From positions 248,001 through 312,000 of the forward strand of contig NZ_NTMH01000030.1 of the NCBI RefSeq assembly GCF_002307475.1: a stretch of 64,000 bases of DNA. Reading direction: 5' to 3'. The translations under genes were made by a program, and so were the position numbers. Below the pieces are notes generated by a model that searched no databases, had not been told where the DNA came from, and saw nothing but the letters and a program-made list of their open reading frames with translations. Positions 32,108-42,878 of the stretch are shown one piece after another. The stretch is from Pantoea allii (lineage in GTDB: Bacteria > Pseudomonadota > Gammaproteobacteria > Enterobacterales > Enterobacteriaceae). Numbering within the stretch: position 1 is the first letter of the stretch; each line of letters opens with the position of its first letter.

Positions 32108-33394
32108 CTACGGCGATACGGCTAATTCTGCATCCGACGTTCCGGCATCCTTTGGCGCTTTGATCAAGATCCACAGCGCCGCCGCGCCAATCAAATCAAA
32201 CACCGCCAGCGCAATGAAGAACGGGCCAAAGCCAATTATGCTGACGAACGCGCCGATAAACAGGTTAAAGATCAACTGACCCGACCAGGCACAGGCACCT
32301 GCCATCCCCACGGCGGTCGCCACCTCATCCTTTCTGAACAGATCCGCACCCAGCGTCGCGGCCACGGTAGAGAGCAACTGATGCGAGAACCCCCCAATGC
32401 TGATCAGCAACACGGCGATATAGGGGTTGTCAACAATGCTGACCAGGCCGATGGTGGTCATCAGCACCGCCCCGAGAGTAAAGGTAATGCGGCGAGAATT
32501 AATCAGGCCAATGCCACGGTCGTTCAGAAACTTCGCCACGAACCCGCTGGCAAGGCAACCCAGATCGGCCATCAGGAAGGGCAGCCAGACGAACATAGCA
32601 ATCTCCTTCAGGCTGAAGTGCAGGGTTTCCACAAAGAAAATCGGTACCCAGAAGTTGATGGTTCCCCATGCCGGATCGGCCAGAAACCGCGAGATGCCAA
32701 TGCCCCAGAAATTACGCTGTTTCAGTATGCGTAATGCAGAGGTCTTTTCTTTCTTCCCGGTGTGAAGGTATTTTTCCTGACCGCTTTCAATGTAGGCGCG
32801 CTCTTCCGCCGACAGCCGTTTGGCCTCTTTAGGATCGTTATAAAAGATAAACCAGACAAAGGCCGCTACGATAGCCAGGCCGCCGGCAACGACAAATGCA
32901 AACTGCCAGCTGTGGAACATAATGCACCAGGCAATCAGCGGCGGAGCCAGCATCGCCCCAAAGGAGGTGCCCATGTTAAATACCCCGGTGGCAATGCCTC
33001 GCTCCCTGGCCGGAAACCAGGTGGCCGCGGTTTTCACCCCGGCCGGAATCGCCGAGGCTTCACTAAAGCCCATAATGGCGCGCATACACGCCAGCCCCTG
33101 CCAGGAACCGATCAGAGAGTGAGCTAAGGTGGCCAGCCCCCAGACGATAGCGCAGAGAAAGAAGCCCAGCTTCAGGCCGATAGTATCAATTAACCATCCC
33201 ATCACCGGCTGACCGACGGTATAAGCCAGCTGAAAGGCGCTCACCACCCAGGAATACTGCTCCTTGGTCATGTCCAGTTCTTTCATCATTGTCGGCGCGG
33301 CCACGCCCAACGCTGTGCGGTCGAGGTAATTAATGATCGTAATAAAGCACACCAGTAATATCATGTGCCATCTGTAATAGCGGATTGTTTTCAT
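32108..33394 (-). CDS. MFS transporter, ACS family (ExuT/hexuronate-like)
   Basis: The 428-residue protein has twelve predicted membrane helices and the anion:cation symporter signatures: INYLDRTALGVAAPTM in helix 1, RAIMGFSEASAIPAGVK in helix 4 and ATWFPARERGIATGVFNMGTSFG. Relatives such as ExuT import hexuronates with protons. It stands alone between the LysE-type exporter gene and a 700-bp regulatory region, with no catabolic genes beside it, so the substrate is a guess. Confidence 0.9.
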   Translation of the reverse strand: MKTIRYYRWHMILLVCFITIINYLDRTALGVAAPTMMKELDMTKEQYSWVVSAFQLAYTVGQPVMGWLIDTIGLKLGFFLCAIVWGLATLAHSLIGSWQGLACMRAIMGFSEASAIPAGVKTAATWFPARERGIATGVFNMGTSFGAMLAPPLIAWCIMFHSWQFAFVVAGGLAIVAAFVWFIFYNDPKEAKRLSAEERAYIESGQEKYLHTGKKEKTSALRILKQRNFWGIGISRFLADPAWGTINFWVPIFFVETLHFSLKEIAMFVWLPFLMADLGCLASGFVAKFLNDRGIGLINSRRITFTLGAVLMTTIGLVSIVDNPYIAVLLISIGGFSHQLLSTVAATLGADLFRKDEVATAVGMAGACAWSGQLIFNLFIGAFVSIIGFGPFFIALAVFDLIGAAALWILIKAPKDAGTSDAELAVSP

Positions 33395-34100
33395 GATTGT
33401 TCCCTTATTGTTACCTTTTCCTCATGCTTTCGCTAAACAGGTAACATGATTGCTTAAATTAGATGTAGGTTAATTAATAGAGTGTTAGTTAATCTCATGA
33501 TTGCATCTTGTTATTATTGGGTAAGCGATTTTGCAATAAACGCATAATCGAGTGGTGTGATTACGCGCATTGTTTAATATCGTGAAAATAACTTTCGGTA
33601 AATAATGTGATCGGCGTAACCGACATGGCTACAGCGACTAAATAGCGAGATGCGGGTTTGGCATCATGGTAACGCTAAGCTGTTCCAGCCATAACGTCAT
33701 GACGAAAGCCTTTTACTGGCGGGCAGAAGGGAAGGTCCCTTACAGGTTGATGGGCTGTTTAGGTTTTTTATTTCGCCGGGTTTTAGGCGTTACGTTAATT
33801 ATCACGATGGGTTTTAAGTCTGATGGTTAATAAAGCCGTCTGTAGTTGTTAACGCGAATAAGGTCGGGGCGTTATATACACATTTAAATGTTATTCTCTT
33901 TTGGTAACTTAACCTGCCAGCGCAGGTGTTTTTATGCTTTACAGAAAATAAAAATTAAGGGCAACATTCAGCGTTGGTGAACATAATAACCTGCAGGAAG
34001 GCGCTTCAACGTTATAAGAGGAATCTTAAAAGGTAGTCGTTTGATGTTGAACAGGGTTTCAGTATTATTTTCAGCTTGTGCCACCTCTAAAGGACGTGAG
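33395..34100. other. Divergent intergenic region
   Basis: About 700 bp between divergently transcribed genes. It must contain the promoters of the minus-strand transporter and of the plus-strand Tlde1-like gene. The sequence is AT-rich with repeated TTAATTAAT-like elements near 33470-33500. I could not identify a named operator, and no gene was seen. Confidence 0.4.
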
Positions 34101-34634
34101 ATGCAAATCTGTACGATGGACTACGATCGTCTCTCGCCAGACGGAAAAAGGGTTAAGCTTGACTGCTATGGCATCGGTTCATTTGATGTTTTGTCAGGCA
34201 TCGATCGCTATATCAATAACCCTGACTGTTCAGATATCGAAAAGGCCGCGATCCCACCGGGCACATACTGGATAGTCGATCGTCCGAAAGGGAGCGTGCT
34301 AAACCAACTGCGTGCAGAAGTGATTGATGCTTATCATTTGTACAAAAATCATCATTCCGAATGGTTTGGTTTATACAACGCAGAAACCATGAGTGATCAT
34401 GTTTACGTCAATGGCACACGGCGGGGCAGCTTTCGTCTCCATCCTTTGAACAGCGACGGCACCGGTGTTTCATGGGGCTGCGTAACGCTGTACAGCTCAT
34501 CGGAGTTTCAAACCCTCAGAAATGCTTTGCTGCGGATACCCAAGATAAAAGTGCCGGGCGGGAAAGACCTGATGGCTTATGGCCGCCTTGATGTGCGCGG
34601 CATTCCAGATTTTAGTCAGTGTGGTGTGAGATGA
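34101..34634 (+). CDS. Second Tlde1-type (DUF2778) effector-like protein
   Basis: The 177-residue protein is a diverged paralogue of the one at 27869-28387. It keeps PPGTYWIVDRPKGS, EWFGLYN and the catalytic segment FRLHPLNSDGTGVSWGCVTL with His and Cys in order; the loop between them is three residues longer. The start at 34101 is chosen because AAAGGA lies about seven bases upstream and the product aligns with the paralogue. It likely attacks peptidoglycan peptide stems after type VI delivery. No Hcp gene is adjacent. It is coupled to a small membrane protein gene. Confidence 0.8.
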   Translation: MQICTMDYDRLSPDGKRVKLDCYGIGSFDVLSGIDRYINNPDCSDIEKAAIPPGTYWIVDRPKGSVLNQLRAEVIDAYHLYKNHHSEWFGLYNAETMSDHVYVNGTRRGSFRLHPLNSDGTGVSWGCVTLYSSSEFQTLRNALLRIPKIKVPGGKDLMAYGRLDVRGIPDFSQCGVR

Positions 34635-34846
34635 AAATTGCGGTATTCATTATTGTGTTGCTGGCGGCTTTTGTGCTGATCCCGGATAGCTGGATCAACA
34701 CGTTATTTATGAGCCATATCACCATCGAAGGCGATGGCGAAGAGGCGATGAACAGTTATTCGTTTACGTTCATCGTGGTTAAGTTCGTACTGTCGCTCGT
34801 GCTGGCTGTCCTGGCCTCCTGGGGATACCGAAAACTAAAACGTTAG
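34631..34846 (+). CDS. Small membrane protein, putative immunity partner
   Basis: The 71-residue product begins MKIAVFIIVLLAAFVLIPDSW and has two membrane helices (about 2-18 and 44-63) around a short acidic loop, with a basic end YRKLKR. The ATG overlaps the effector stop as ATGA. Its layout repeats that of the membrane protein at 27628-27891, although the sequences differ. I infer protection against the effector encoded just before it. Confidence 0.65.
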   Translation: MKIAVFIIVLLAAFVLIPDSWINTLFMSHITIEGDGEEAMNSYSFTFIVVKFVLSLVLAVLASWGYRKLKR

Positions 34847-35148
34847 CCCGCCGCACATGCCTGGCAGGACGCACTTACAGAGGCTTACCGCGGCCAGGCG
34901 TTTCCTGAACAGGATGATCTCTATTCAACGCGCGTTTGCGGGTATTTCCCGCCGTTACCGCCCGAAGACAGTTTGTCGCGAATCACACCTGCCGCTTTTC
35001 AGCCCTCACACTGCCCGTCTTGATAATGCCGTAGCGGCTGACTCGTTGACTTCCGTTTGCTTCCGTTTTTCCCCGGGTGCTGAGATCTGCATCACTTTCA
35101 TGCCGCGTGCGCTCCCTTACGCTTAACGGCCAGGCTGGAGGGGCGGAA
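34847..35148. other. Intergenic region
   Basis: About 300 bp between the immunity-like gene and a decayed kinase gene. Short frames here have no ribosome site and no recognisable content. Confidence 0.4.
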
Positions 35149-35853
35149 ATGTTTCTGGAAGAACGACGCAATCAGATTTTGCAATGGCTGGACGAATATG
35201 AACGCGTCACCGTTAACGGGCTGGCGAGTCAGCGGCGTGTCACGCGGAAAACCAGGCGCAGACAGGGCAAGGTCTGCATTCCGGGCGCATGTCATGTGGA
35301 TAGCGTCGCCAGGATGGCGCGATTTCCTAAACGTGGTGAATCGCCGATGGCGCACAGCAGCACCTCTGGGCCAGGCGGCAAGGGGGCCAGGCAGGCGATG
35401 GCCGCCAGCCGCGCCGGATCGCGCGTTCATTTGGTTGCCAAAGTCGGCACCGAAGGGGTCAGCCAGTTCGCGTTTGATCACCTTTAGTCATCAGACATTC
35501 ACTCTTTCCGTTTATACCAGACCGATACCGAACCCACGGGCAGCGCCATCCTCGATGCCTCGCAGGAAAACGGCGAGAACATGATTGCTGCCTGTTCCGG
35601 GGCCAGTAAAACCCTGACGGATGCCGGGATTGCCGGGCTAACCCACGCATTCACCGAGGCGGATGTCCTGCTGCTCCCGCTTTTCCGGCGCTCAGTGTGG
35701 ACACCGCCGGCGCGGGCGATGCCTTTAACGGCGCGCAGGCCGCCACCTGGGTATCGGCCTTTGCGTCCCTGGCCGTCGCGCGGGAAGGCGCAAGCACTAT
35801 GCCCAAACGGCATCGGGCTGTCACCCGACTTAATCAACGATAACCCGACGTAA
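35149..35853 (+). pseudogene. Decayed DeoR-HTH/PfkB sugar kinase fusion
   Basis: Three parts of one gene can be read. The start codes for a DeoR-type helix-turn-helix (MFLEERRNQILQWLDEYERV, then an SRKT-like VTRKTRR). After an internal deletion follows a PfkB kinase N terminus (ACHVDSVARMARFP, GPGGKGARQAMAASRAGS, VHLVAKVGTEG). An in-frame TAG at 35485-35487 interrupts it. The frame then continues with SDIHSFRLYQTDTEPTGSAI to about 35670, where a larger deletion and frame change join it to the C-terminal anion-hole motif DTAGAGDAFNGA near 35700. About 150 residues of kinase are missing. The gene was probably the regulator-kinase of the sugar operon that starts 36 bp downstream. Confidence 0.85.
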
Positions 35854-35889
35854 CGCAACCGCCGCGCGCTGGCGCTGGCAGGAGAAACC

Positions 35890-36810
35890 ATGAAAAAGAT
35901 TGAAGGTATTGTCCCGGTCATGCTGACCCCGTTCACCCCGGATGATCAGATCGATTATCCCGGCCTGTCACGCCTGATCGACTGGTATCTGGCGCAGGGC
36001 GTGGACGCGCTGTTTGCAGTGTGCCAGTCGAGTGAAATGCAGTTTCTCAGCCTGGAGGAGCGCGTTGCGCTGGCGCGTTTTGTGGTGGAGAAAGTGCAGG
36101 GCCGCGTGCCGGTGATTGCCTCCGGCCACATCAGCGATGGGTTAACTGAACAGACTCAGGAGCTGCAGGCGATGGCCGGAACGGGCATTGATGCCCTGGT
36201 GCTCGTCACCAATCACCTTGATCCGCAGCATCAGGGAAGTGAGACGTTTTATGCTCACCTCAATCATCTCCTGGCGGCGCTACCGGCCGATCTTCCGTTA
36301 GGACTCTACGAGTGCCCGGCACCGTATCGTCGCCTGCTCAGCGATGAAGAGTTCAGCTTCTGCGCCAACAGCGGTCGCTTTGTGGTGCTGAAAGACGTGA
36401 GCTGCGATCTGCCCACGGTACAGCGTCGCGTCAGGCTGGCCGAAGGCACGCCATTGGCGGTAATCAACGCCAATGCGGCCATTGCGTGGCCCGCTATCCA
36501 GGCCGGTTCGCGCGGTTTCAGCGGCGTGTTCACTAACTTTCATCCAAACCTGTATGTCTGGCTTTATCACCAGGGCGCACAACAGCCTGAAAAAGCCCAT
36601 GAGCTGTCGCTGTTCCTGTCACTGAGCGCCGTCACCGAAACCCTGGGCTATCCCAAAAACGCCAAAATTTATCACCAGCGCCTGGGCACCTTTACCAGCG
36701 AGCACTGCCGCGTCAACCGGGACAACGTGCTGGAGAAATGCTGGGGACTGAGCGTATTGCTTGACCAGATTCGCGAAGGCAGTGCGCTGTGGCAGTCACG
36801 CCTTTTATAA
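35890..36810 (+). CDS. DapA/NanA-superfamily aldolase or lyase
   Basis: The 306-residue TIM-barrel protein belongs to the dihydrodipicolinate synthase/N-acetylneuraminate lyase superfamily. The Schiff-base lysine is K168 (FVVLKDVS) and the assisting tyrosine Y140 (GLYECP). The N terminus IVPVMLTPF is typical. Members cleave or form 2-keto-3-deoxy sugar acids. The context (YhcH-like protein and an ACS-family transporter immediately downstream) points to breakdown of a sugar acid or sialic-acid-like compound, but the substrate-binding part does not identify it. Confidence 0.88.
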   Translation: MKKIEGIVPVMLTPFTPDDQIDYPGLSRLIDWYLAQGVDALFAVCQSSEMQFLSLEERVALARFVVEKVQGRVPVIASGHISDGLTEQTQELQAMAGTGIDALVLVTNHLDPQHQGSETFYAHLNHLLAALPADLPLGLYECPAPYRRLLSDEEFSFCANSGRFVVLKDVSCDLPTVQRRVRLAEGTPLAVINANAAIAWPAIQAGSRGFSGVFTNFHPNLYVWLYHQGAQQPEKAHELSLFLSLSAVTETLGYPKNAKIYHQRLGTFTSEHCRVNRDNVLEKCWGLSVLLDQIREGSALWQSRLL

Positions 36811-36859
36811 CAATCGCTTTACGCTGCTTATGCATCGGTTTACTACAGGGGAAAACACC

Positions 36860-37351
36860 ATGATTGTATGCGATCAACTTGACTGGGCGCGCGAGCGCCA
36901 TGCGTTTCATCCCATCGTTGACCAGGCGATTCGCTGGATTGCGGCCAACGATTTCAGCCAGATGGAAACGGGAAAATACGATTTGCTGCCTGACAACCAA
37001 ATGTTCTGCCTGCTGCAGGAAATGGAGACCGAGCCTGCCAGCGCCCGCCGGGCCGAATCCCATTTTCGCTATGTCGATATCCAGTACCTGCTGGCCGGAC
37101 GTGAAACGATCGGCGTGACGCGTGCCCAGCCGCAGCATGTGATAGCGGAAGACCGTCGGATTGAAAACGATGTCGTGTTTTATCAGGACATCACGGATGA
37201 ATACAGCATCGCGCTGACGCCAGGGCAGTTTGCGCTGTTCTTTCCCCACGATATTCATCGCCCTGGCTGCGCGTCTCCGCTGGCCCAGCCTGTCCGCAAG
37301 GCGGTGATTAAAATTCATCTCGATCTGTTTGCCGTGCAGGCGTTGCCATGA
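36860..37351 (+). CDS. YhcH/YjgK/YiaL family protein
   Basis: The 163-residue cupin-fold protein shows the family pattern SHFRYVDIQYLLAGRETIGV and FALFFPHDIHRPGCA with conserved His residues that bind metal. YhcH belongs to the sialic-acid operon and YiaL to a ketogulonate operon; the family may open or mutarotate sugars or process sugar acids. AGGGGA seven bases before the ATG at 36860 decides the start. The stop overlaps the next ATG as ATGA. Confidence 0.88.
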   Translation: MIVCDQLDWARERHAFHPIVDQAIRWIAANDFSQMETGKYDLLPDNQMFCLLQEMETEPASARRAESHFRYVDIQYLLAGRETIGVTRAQPQHVIAEDRRIENDVVFYQDITDEYSIALTPGQFALFFPHDIHRPGCASPLAQPVRKAVIKIHLDLFAVQALP

Positions 37352-38637
37352 AGCCTTCTGCAACGATGTCAGAGACGACGGTAAGCGAGCAGGGCACGCT
37401 GAAAGGGCGACTGCGCTGGGGCATCGTTACGCTGTTACTGCTGGCGGCGATAGTGAATTACCTGGACCGCGCCAACCTCAGCATTGCCAACACCACCATT
37501 GCGGCGGAATTTGGCTTTTCCCAGACCGAAATGGGCTTACTGTTGTCGGCGTTTCTCTGGCCCTATGCACTGGCGAACCTGCCTGCGGGCTGGCTGGTGG
37601 ACAAACTCGGCCCCAAAAAGATGTTCTCCTGGGCGCTGGGACTGTGGTCGGGTTTTACCGTGCTGACGGCGTTTGCCAACAGCTACAGCTATTTCTATGG
37701 CCTGCGTATGCTGCTGGGCGTGTCTGAATCCCCATTCTTTACCTCGGGGATTAAAATCACCCACCGCTGGTTTGGTGACAGTGAACGCGGGTTGCCCACC
37801 GCGATTATCAATACCGGTTCGCAAATTGCCAATGCCATTGCGCCGCCCATCCTCACCGTGCTGTTACTGACGTTGGGCTGGCGCGGCATGTTCGTTGCGA
37901 TCGGTGTGATGGGGCTTCCCCTGCTGCTGGCGTGGTGGAAATTCTATCGCGATCCCAATGCCCGTGAGGATGCGCTGCTGCATGCCGGACAATACAGCGC
38001 GGCCACACCGCAAGAGAAAACCGCGGTTCGCTGGCGGTCGCTGTTCCGACACCGCACCACCTGGTTTATGGTGATCGGCAATTTCTCAATTATGTTCACG
38101 ATTTGGGTCTATCTGACCTGGCTGCCGGGCTATCTGGAAAAATCGCTGGGCTTCAGCCTGAAAGCCACGGGCTGGATTGCCTCTATTCCGTTTCTGGCCG
38201 GTATTCTGGGCGTGCTGGTTGGCGGTATGCTCTCGGACAATCTGGTGCGTCGGGGCGTCAAAGCCATCACCGCGCGCAAAGTCCCTGTCGTTTCAGGGGC
38301 TGCTCTGGCCGCCTGCTTCGTGGCACCGATTCCGTTCGTCGACAGCACGCCGCTGGCAATTAGCTTGCTGTCCCTGGGCTACTTTTTCTCGCAAATGCCG
38401 CAGGGCGCGCTCTGGACGCTGGCCAGCGATATTGCACCGAAGTCTCAGGTTGCCTCGCTGGGGGCGATTCAAAACTTTGGCGGCTTCCTGGGGGCGGCGA
38501 TGGCGCCCATCGTGACCGGCATTATTCTGGATACCACGGGGAAATTCACCAATGTGTTTCTGCTCGGTGCCGCGCTGCTGATGCTGGGCGCGCTGAGCTA
38601 TGGCCTGTTTGTGCGTAAGCCGCTGCAGGCAAGCTAA
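37348..38637 (+). CDS. MFS transporter, ACS family (glucarate/galactonate-like)
   Basis: The 429-residue protein has twelve predicted membrane helices. Its signature segments are VNYLDRANLSIANTTIAAEFGFS, RMLLGVSESPFFTSGIK and HRWFGDSERGLPTAIINTGSQIANAIAPP. It resembles GudP/DgoT-type importers of sugar acids. The overlapping start with the YhcH-like gene shows translational coupling, so the three genes form one operon for uptake and cleavage of an acidic sugar. Confidence 0.9.
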   Translation: MKPSATMSETTVSEQGTLKGRLRWGIVTLLLLAAIVNYLDRANLSIANTTIAAEFGFSQTEMGLLLSAFLWPYALANLPAGWLVDKLGPKKMFSWALGLWSGFTVLTAFANSYSYFYGLRMLLGVSESPFFTSGIKITHRWFGDSERGLPTAIINTGSQIANAIAPPILTVLLLTLGWRGMFVAIGVMGLPLLLAWWKFYRDPNAREDALLHAGQYSAATPQEKTAVRWRSLFRHRTTWFMVIGNFSIMFTIWVYLTWLPGYLEKSLGFSLKATGWIASIPFLAGILGVLVGGMLSDNLVRRGVKAITARKVPVVSGAALAACFVAPIPFVDSTPLAISLLSLGYFFSQMPQGALWTLASDIAPKSQVASLGAIQNFGGFLGAAMAPIVTGIILDTTGKFTNVFLLGAALLMLGALSYGLFVRKPLQAS

Positions 38638-38643
38638 CAATCC

Positions 38644-38668
38644 CAACCCTGGCGGCCAGCCAGGGTTG
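38644..38668 (+). terminator. Hairpin after the sugar-acid operon
   Basis: CAACCCTGGC (38644-38653) and GCCAGGGTTG (38659-38668) form a perfect 10-bp stem with a 5-nt loop, 6 bp after the transporter stop. No T-run follows, so it may act as a messenger stabiliser or rho-assisted terminator. Confidence 0.6.
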
Positions 38669-39249
38669 CACCAGGTGGCAGCCCACGCTGACGGTTATCG
38701 CTGACAGGGTTTACCTTCGGTTAAAGAGGGCTGACGTGAAATGTACCAGTACGAAACCGTTTAACGCGGTAATCGGCAGAGCAGGGGGCCGATAACGTCA
38801 GTTCAGGATGATCGGCGCATCGATTGCCCTTAAAGAAAATGATTCATCCAGACGGGGGCGTTTTCTCCGTCTGTCATCGTCTTTTCTATTCGGGTTAACC
38901 TCTTTGCCCGGCGCGTAATTATCGTTTTTCCTCTTCCCGTTAATAAATCGGTTTAATTAAATTCTGTTGAACTAAAAGAGAAAATATAACAACATTGCGG
39001 CCGTTTATCATGGTATCAGGCGGTGCACTGCAGGTGGGCGGCCTGAGTCTGGCGGTGTGCACGCCGACGCCGTTTGCGTTGACGGTTGCAGCGATACAAA
39101 TACAGGGAAACTGAGCGGTCGCTTTGGCAAAGACGGCGAGCAGTGATCACGCTCTACTCAACGCCAGGTCATCTGGCAGGGTTTTGACTTAACGAGAGGG
39201 GCAGGGCCTGTGAAAAATAAGCCGCGTTGCTTTAAGCAGAAGCAAGGCG
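38669..39249. other. Intergenic region with possible gene remnants
   Basis: About 580 bp without an intact gene. A second hairpin, CAGACGG/CCGTCTG, lies at 38849-38873. The GC-rich part at 39002-39150 reads like coding sequence (MVSGGALQVGGLSLAVC) but stops soon and matches nothing I know. It may be debris of a lost gene. Confidence 0.35.
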
Positions 39250-39414
39250 TCAAAGGGCATATTCATCCTGAATCAATATCGCCAGCCTGTTAATAATGGC
39301 GTCGAGCGTCCCATCCGATGCGGATGTATGGAGCAATCCCTCAATATAGCGATCGCCGCGAGTATAAACGGTCACCAGACTCAGGCACTCAGCGACATAT
39401 TGTGGGTTATCCAC
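39250..39414 (-). CDS. Small hypothetical protein overlapping the ADP-ribosylglycohydrolase gene end
   Basis: A 54-residue frame starts with GTG at 39414 (reading MDNPQYVAECLSLVTVYTRG) and ends at a stop at 39250. It overlaps the 3' end of the neighbouring gene by 34 bp. Composition looks natural (DGTLDAIINRLAILIQDEYAL) but no family was recognised. It could be a small coupled partner protein. Confidence 0.4.
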   Translation of the reverse strand: MDNPQYVAECLSLVTVYTRGDRYIEGLLHTSASDGTLDAIINRLAILIQDEYAL

Positions 39415-40456
39415 TGGTTCCAGCCAAAACCCGTCAGCATAAGTTGATTTTTTTCGGCGGATAGCGGCATGTTGTTTTCAATATCGTCCTGGCAGTCAGC
39501 GATGAAGCGTTTTAGTACGGTATTGTCTTGTCTGATAATCAGGAGATTAGCCCGTTGCACGATGTCATCGTGCCAGGCCAGCCGTGAAAGCCAGGATTTT
39601 GGCAGGGCATGGTAACCGTAATACGCACCCGCAAGCTGACCATAAATAGCGGCGACACTGTCCGCGTCATCGCCAAGATTTGCCGCCAGTAATGCCCCTT
39701 CCTCAAATGTCTCGCTGTGCCAGAAACACCAGAGAGCGGCTTCCAGTGAGTGAATCACATAGCCAGAACTGCTGATTTCATCACGCGATTTAAGACGGTA
39801 GCGACCTTGAATAATGGCTAAGGAGTCCGGATGCAGTGTTTTTATCCATGCGTACTGCGCAGAATGAAACGCGTTGAATAGCCTTGCTTTGGTCGGCGTG
39901 TTATCGCTGTTGAGCAGCATGTGGATCAGGCCCGTGATGTACTGGCAGGCCTCAATACATCGCTGTTCTGCATGAGTGGTGGCGCTGGCCAGTTTCGTCG
40001 CTTCAAAGACCGCAGTGAGAGGGGCGTGATGCATGAATAATGCCACAGGCGCGGTGCGCATCAGGCTGCCGTTGCCCGCACTTCTGGGGCGGTGCTGCCC
40101 GCCAGCGCAATGCCTTCAGCGCTGAATGTTTTTAACGCGAGGGCGACGGTCGTGCCAATATCGAAACAGGTTCCGGTGCAGGAGTTATAACCATAATCGC
40201 GCCAGTTGATATAGCGTCGCATTTGATCGGCAGGTACATTTTCGCCCCGTTCGATCAGGCTGTCAGCCAGACACAGCATCATGGACGTGTCATCCGTCCA
40301 TTGACCGGGTTCAAGCATAAAGGGGCCACCGCCAACTAGGTCGGTTACCACCGGTTTTGCCGGTCTGGGCTGAAATTCAAGGGTGGTACCTAACGCATCG
40401 CCCAGCGCCAACCCAACTAATGCGCCTTTAGCCCGATTGATTTTATCAGCATTCAT
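39381..40456 (-). pseudogene. ADP-ribosylglycohydrolase split by a frameshift
   Basis: Two consecutive frames together make one DraG/ADP-ribosylglycohydrolase family protein of about 355 residues. The first (from ATG 40456, after AGGA) has the metal-binding GDALGTTLEF and WTDDTSMML motifs. The second has LGDDADSVAAIYGQLAGAYYG. The first frame reads TAPEVRATAA then stops near 40061, while the shifted frame continues SAGNGSLMRTAPVALF, the normal family sequence. Adding one C in the CCCC run at 40085-40088 restores the frame. The family removes ADP-ribose from proteins or acts on related nucleotides. This may be a true pseudogene, a phase-variable homopolymer or a sequencing error. Confidence 0.85.
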
Positions 40457-40680
40457 CCATTTGTCCTGATTTACCTCAGCGCCAGCCAGACAGGGCGGCA
40501 CGCTTCTCGGCTTTTCAAACACGATTTGACACATTAACGCGAGTTGAAAGCGATGTCGATCAAAGGCTATTGGCGGGCAGGGGGGAGGAAAGCAGGACGG
40601 GAAAGACAGGCGTGGATTTCATTGCCACGCCGAAGCCTGACCTTTAGCGGGGCGGCCCACCGGCAACCCCAACTGAACCG

Positions 40681-40893
40681 CTAGTGACTTTGCTTACTGT
40701 CTTCTTCTTTATGCTTTTTCGCCAGGTAATGCCCCGCCGCGCAGCCCGCCATGGCACCGGCAACCGCATGATGTTTAAGATGGCCCGCCACGCCGCCCAC
40801 CAGCGCGCCTTTCAGGCAGCCTTCGGCCTGTGCCTGAGAGGCGACCGACATCAAAAGGCCCAGTGTGACCAGCAGAAAGGGAAGTTTACGCAT
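40681..40893 (-). CDS. Small secreted glycine-zipper-like protein
   Basis: The 70-residue precursor has a signal peptide ending at AQA (residue 23) and a mature part with a Gly/Ala zipper (GALVGGVAGHLKHHAVAGAMAG) and a charged His/Lys/Glu-rich tail. Two cysteines flank the zipper. AAGGA lies about ten bases before the ATG. Such proteins sit in the periplasm or membrane, and related ones are stress-induced; the function is unknown. Confidence 0.75.
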   Translation of the reverse strand: MRKLPFLLVTLGLLMSVASQAQAEGCLKGALVGGVAGHLKHHAVAGAMAGCAAGHYLAKKHKEEDSKQSH

Positions 40894-40965
40894 CGATACT
40901 CAGTCCTTATAAAGGGGAAGGTGTTAATGCTGCGACGATAACCCTAATGCGAGGCTGGCGGGTGA

Positions 40966-42330
<1,365 letters not shown>

Positions 42331-42350
42331 TCCCGGCTTCAACGCGGACC

Positions 42351-42381
42351 GCGCACAGGATGAGCAGGACATCCTGTGCGC
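42351..42381 (+). terminator. Hairpin after the esterase gene
   Basis: GCGCACAGGATG (42351-42362) pairs perfectly with CATCCTGTGCGC (42370-42381) around a 7-nt loop. The following ATTCTCCCC is not a good T-run, so termination strength is uncertain. Confidence 0.65.
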
Positions 42382-42437
42382 ATTCTCCCCAACGCGGCGG
42401 GAACGCTGCGGTTTCGTTGGCGGCGGATGGCGTCATG

Positions 42438-42878
42438 TCAGCCACGCGGTAAGCGCTTACGCATCACCCGCTGACCAAACGCATCACTGCCTTCTGCGAC
42501 CCAACCATTTGCCTGATAAAACCCTTCCGCGTTCGAGCCGGGATCGGTGGTCAGTACGATGGCCTCCGCGCCCTGATCGATAAACCACTGTGTGATAGCG
42601 TTCAGCAGTTGTGTCCCGATGCCCTGTTTTTGATATTCAGGTTTAACAAACAGCCCGCCAATAAGCGGTTCGGGCGCATTGATCCCTAACCCGTAACCGG
42701 CATACTCACCGTCCACCTGGCAAATCCAGCCACCGCCCTGACGAATATCGTCGAGCGCTTGTTCGCGCTGTAAATAGTGGATTTGATGCGCGTGCAGGCG
42801 ATTTTCCGTTACGGAAAAGCGTATTTCATATATTTCTTTAAGATGATGAGGTTCAAGTTTAGAAAATGAGAGGCGCAT
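42438..42878 (-). CDS. GNAT family N-acetyltransferase
   Basis: The 146-residue protein has the GNAT fold with the acetyl-CoA-binding motif A as VKPEYQKQGIGTQLLNAI (about residues 77-94) and the late motif EAIVLTTDPGSNAEGFYQANGW. It would transfer an acetyl group to a small molecule or protein amine. The acceptor is not predictable. It is transcribed against the esterase gene and has its own promoter region. Confidence 0.9.
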   Translation of the reverse strand: MRLSFSKLEPHHLKEIYEIRFSVTENRLHAHQIHYLQREQALDDIRQGGGWICQVDGEYAGYGLGINAPEPLIGGLFVKPEYQKQGIGTQLLNAITQWFIDQGAEAIVLTTDPGSNAEGFYQANGWVAEGSDAFGQRVMRKRLPRG

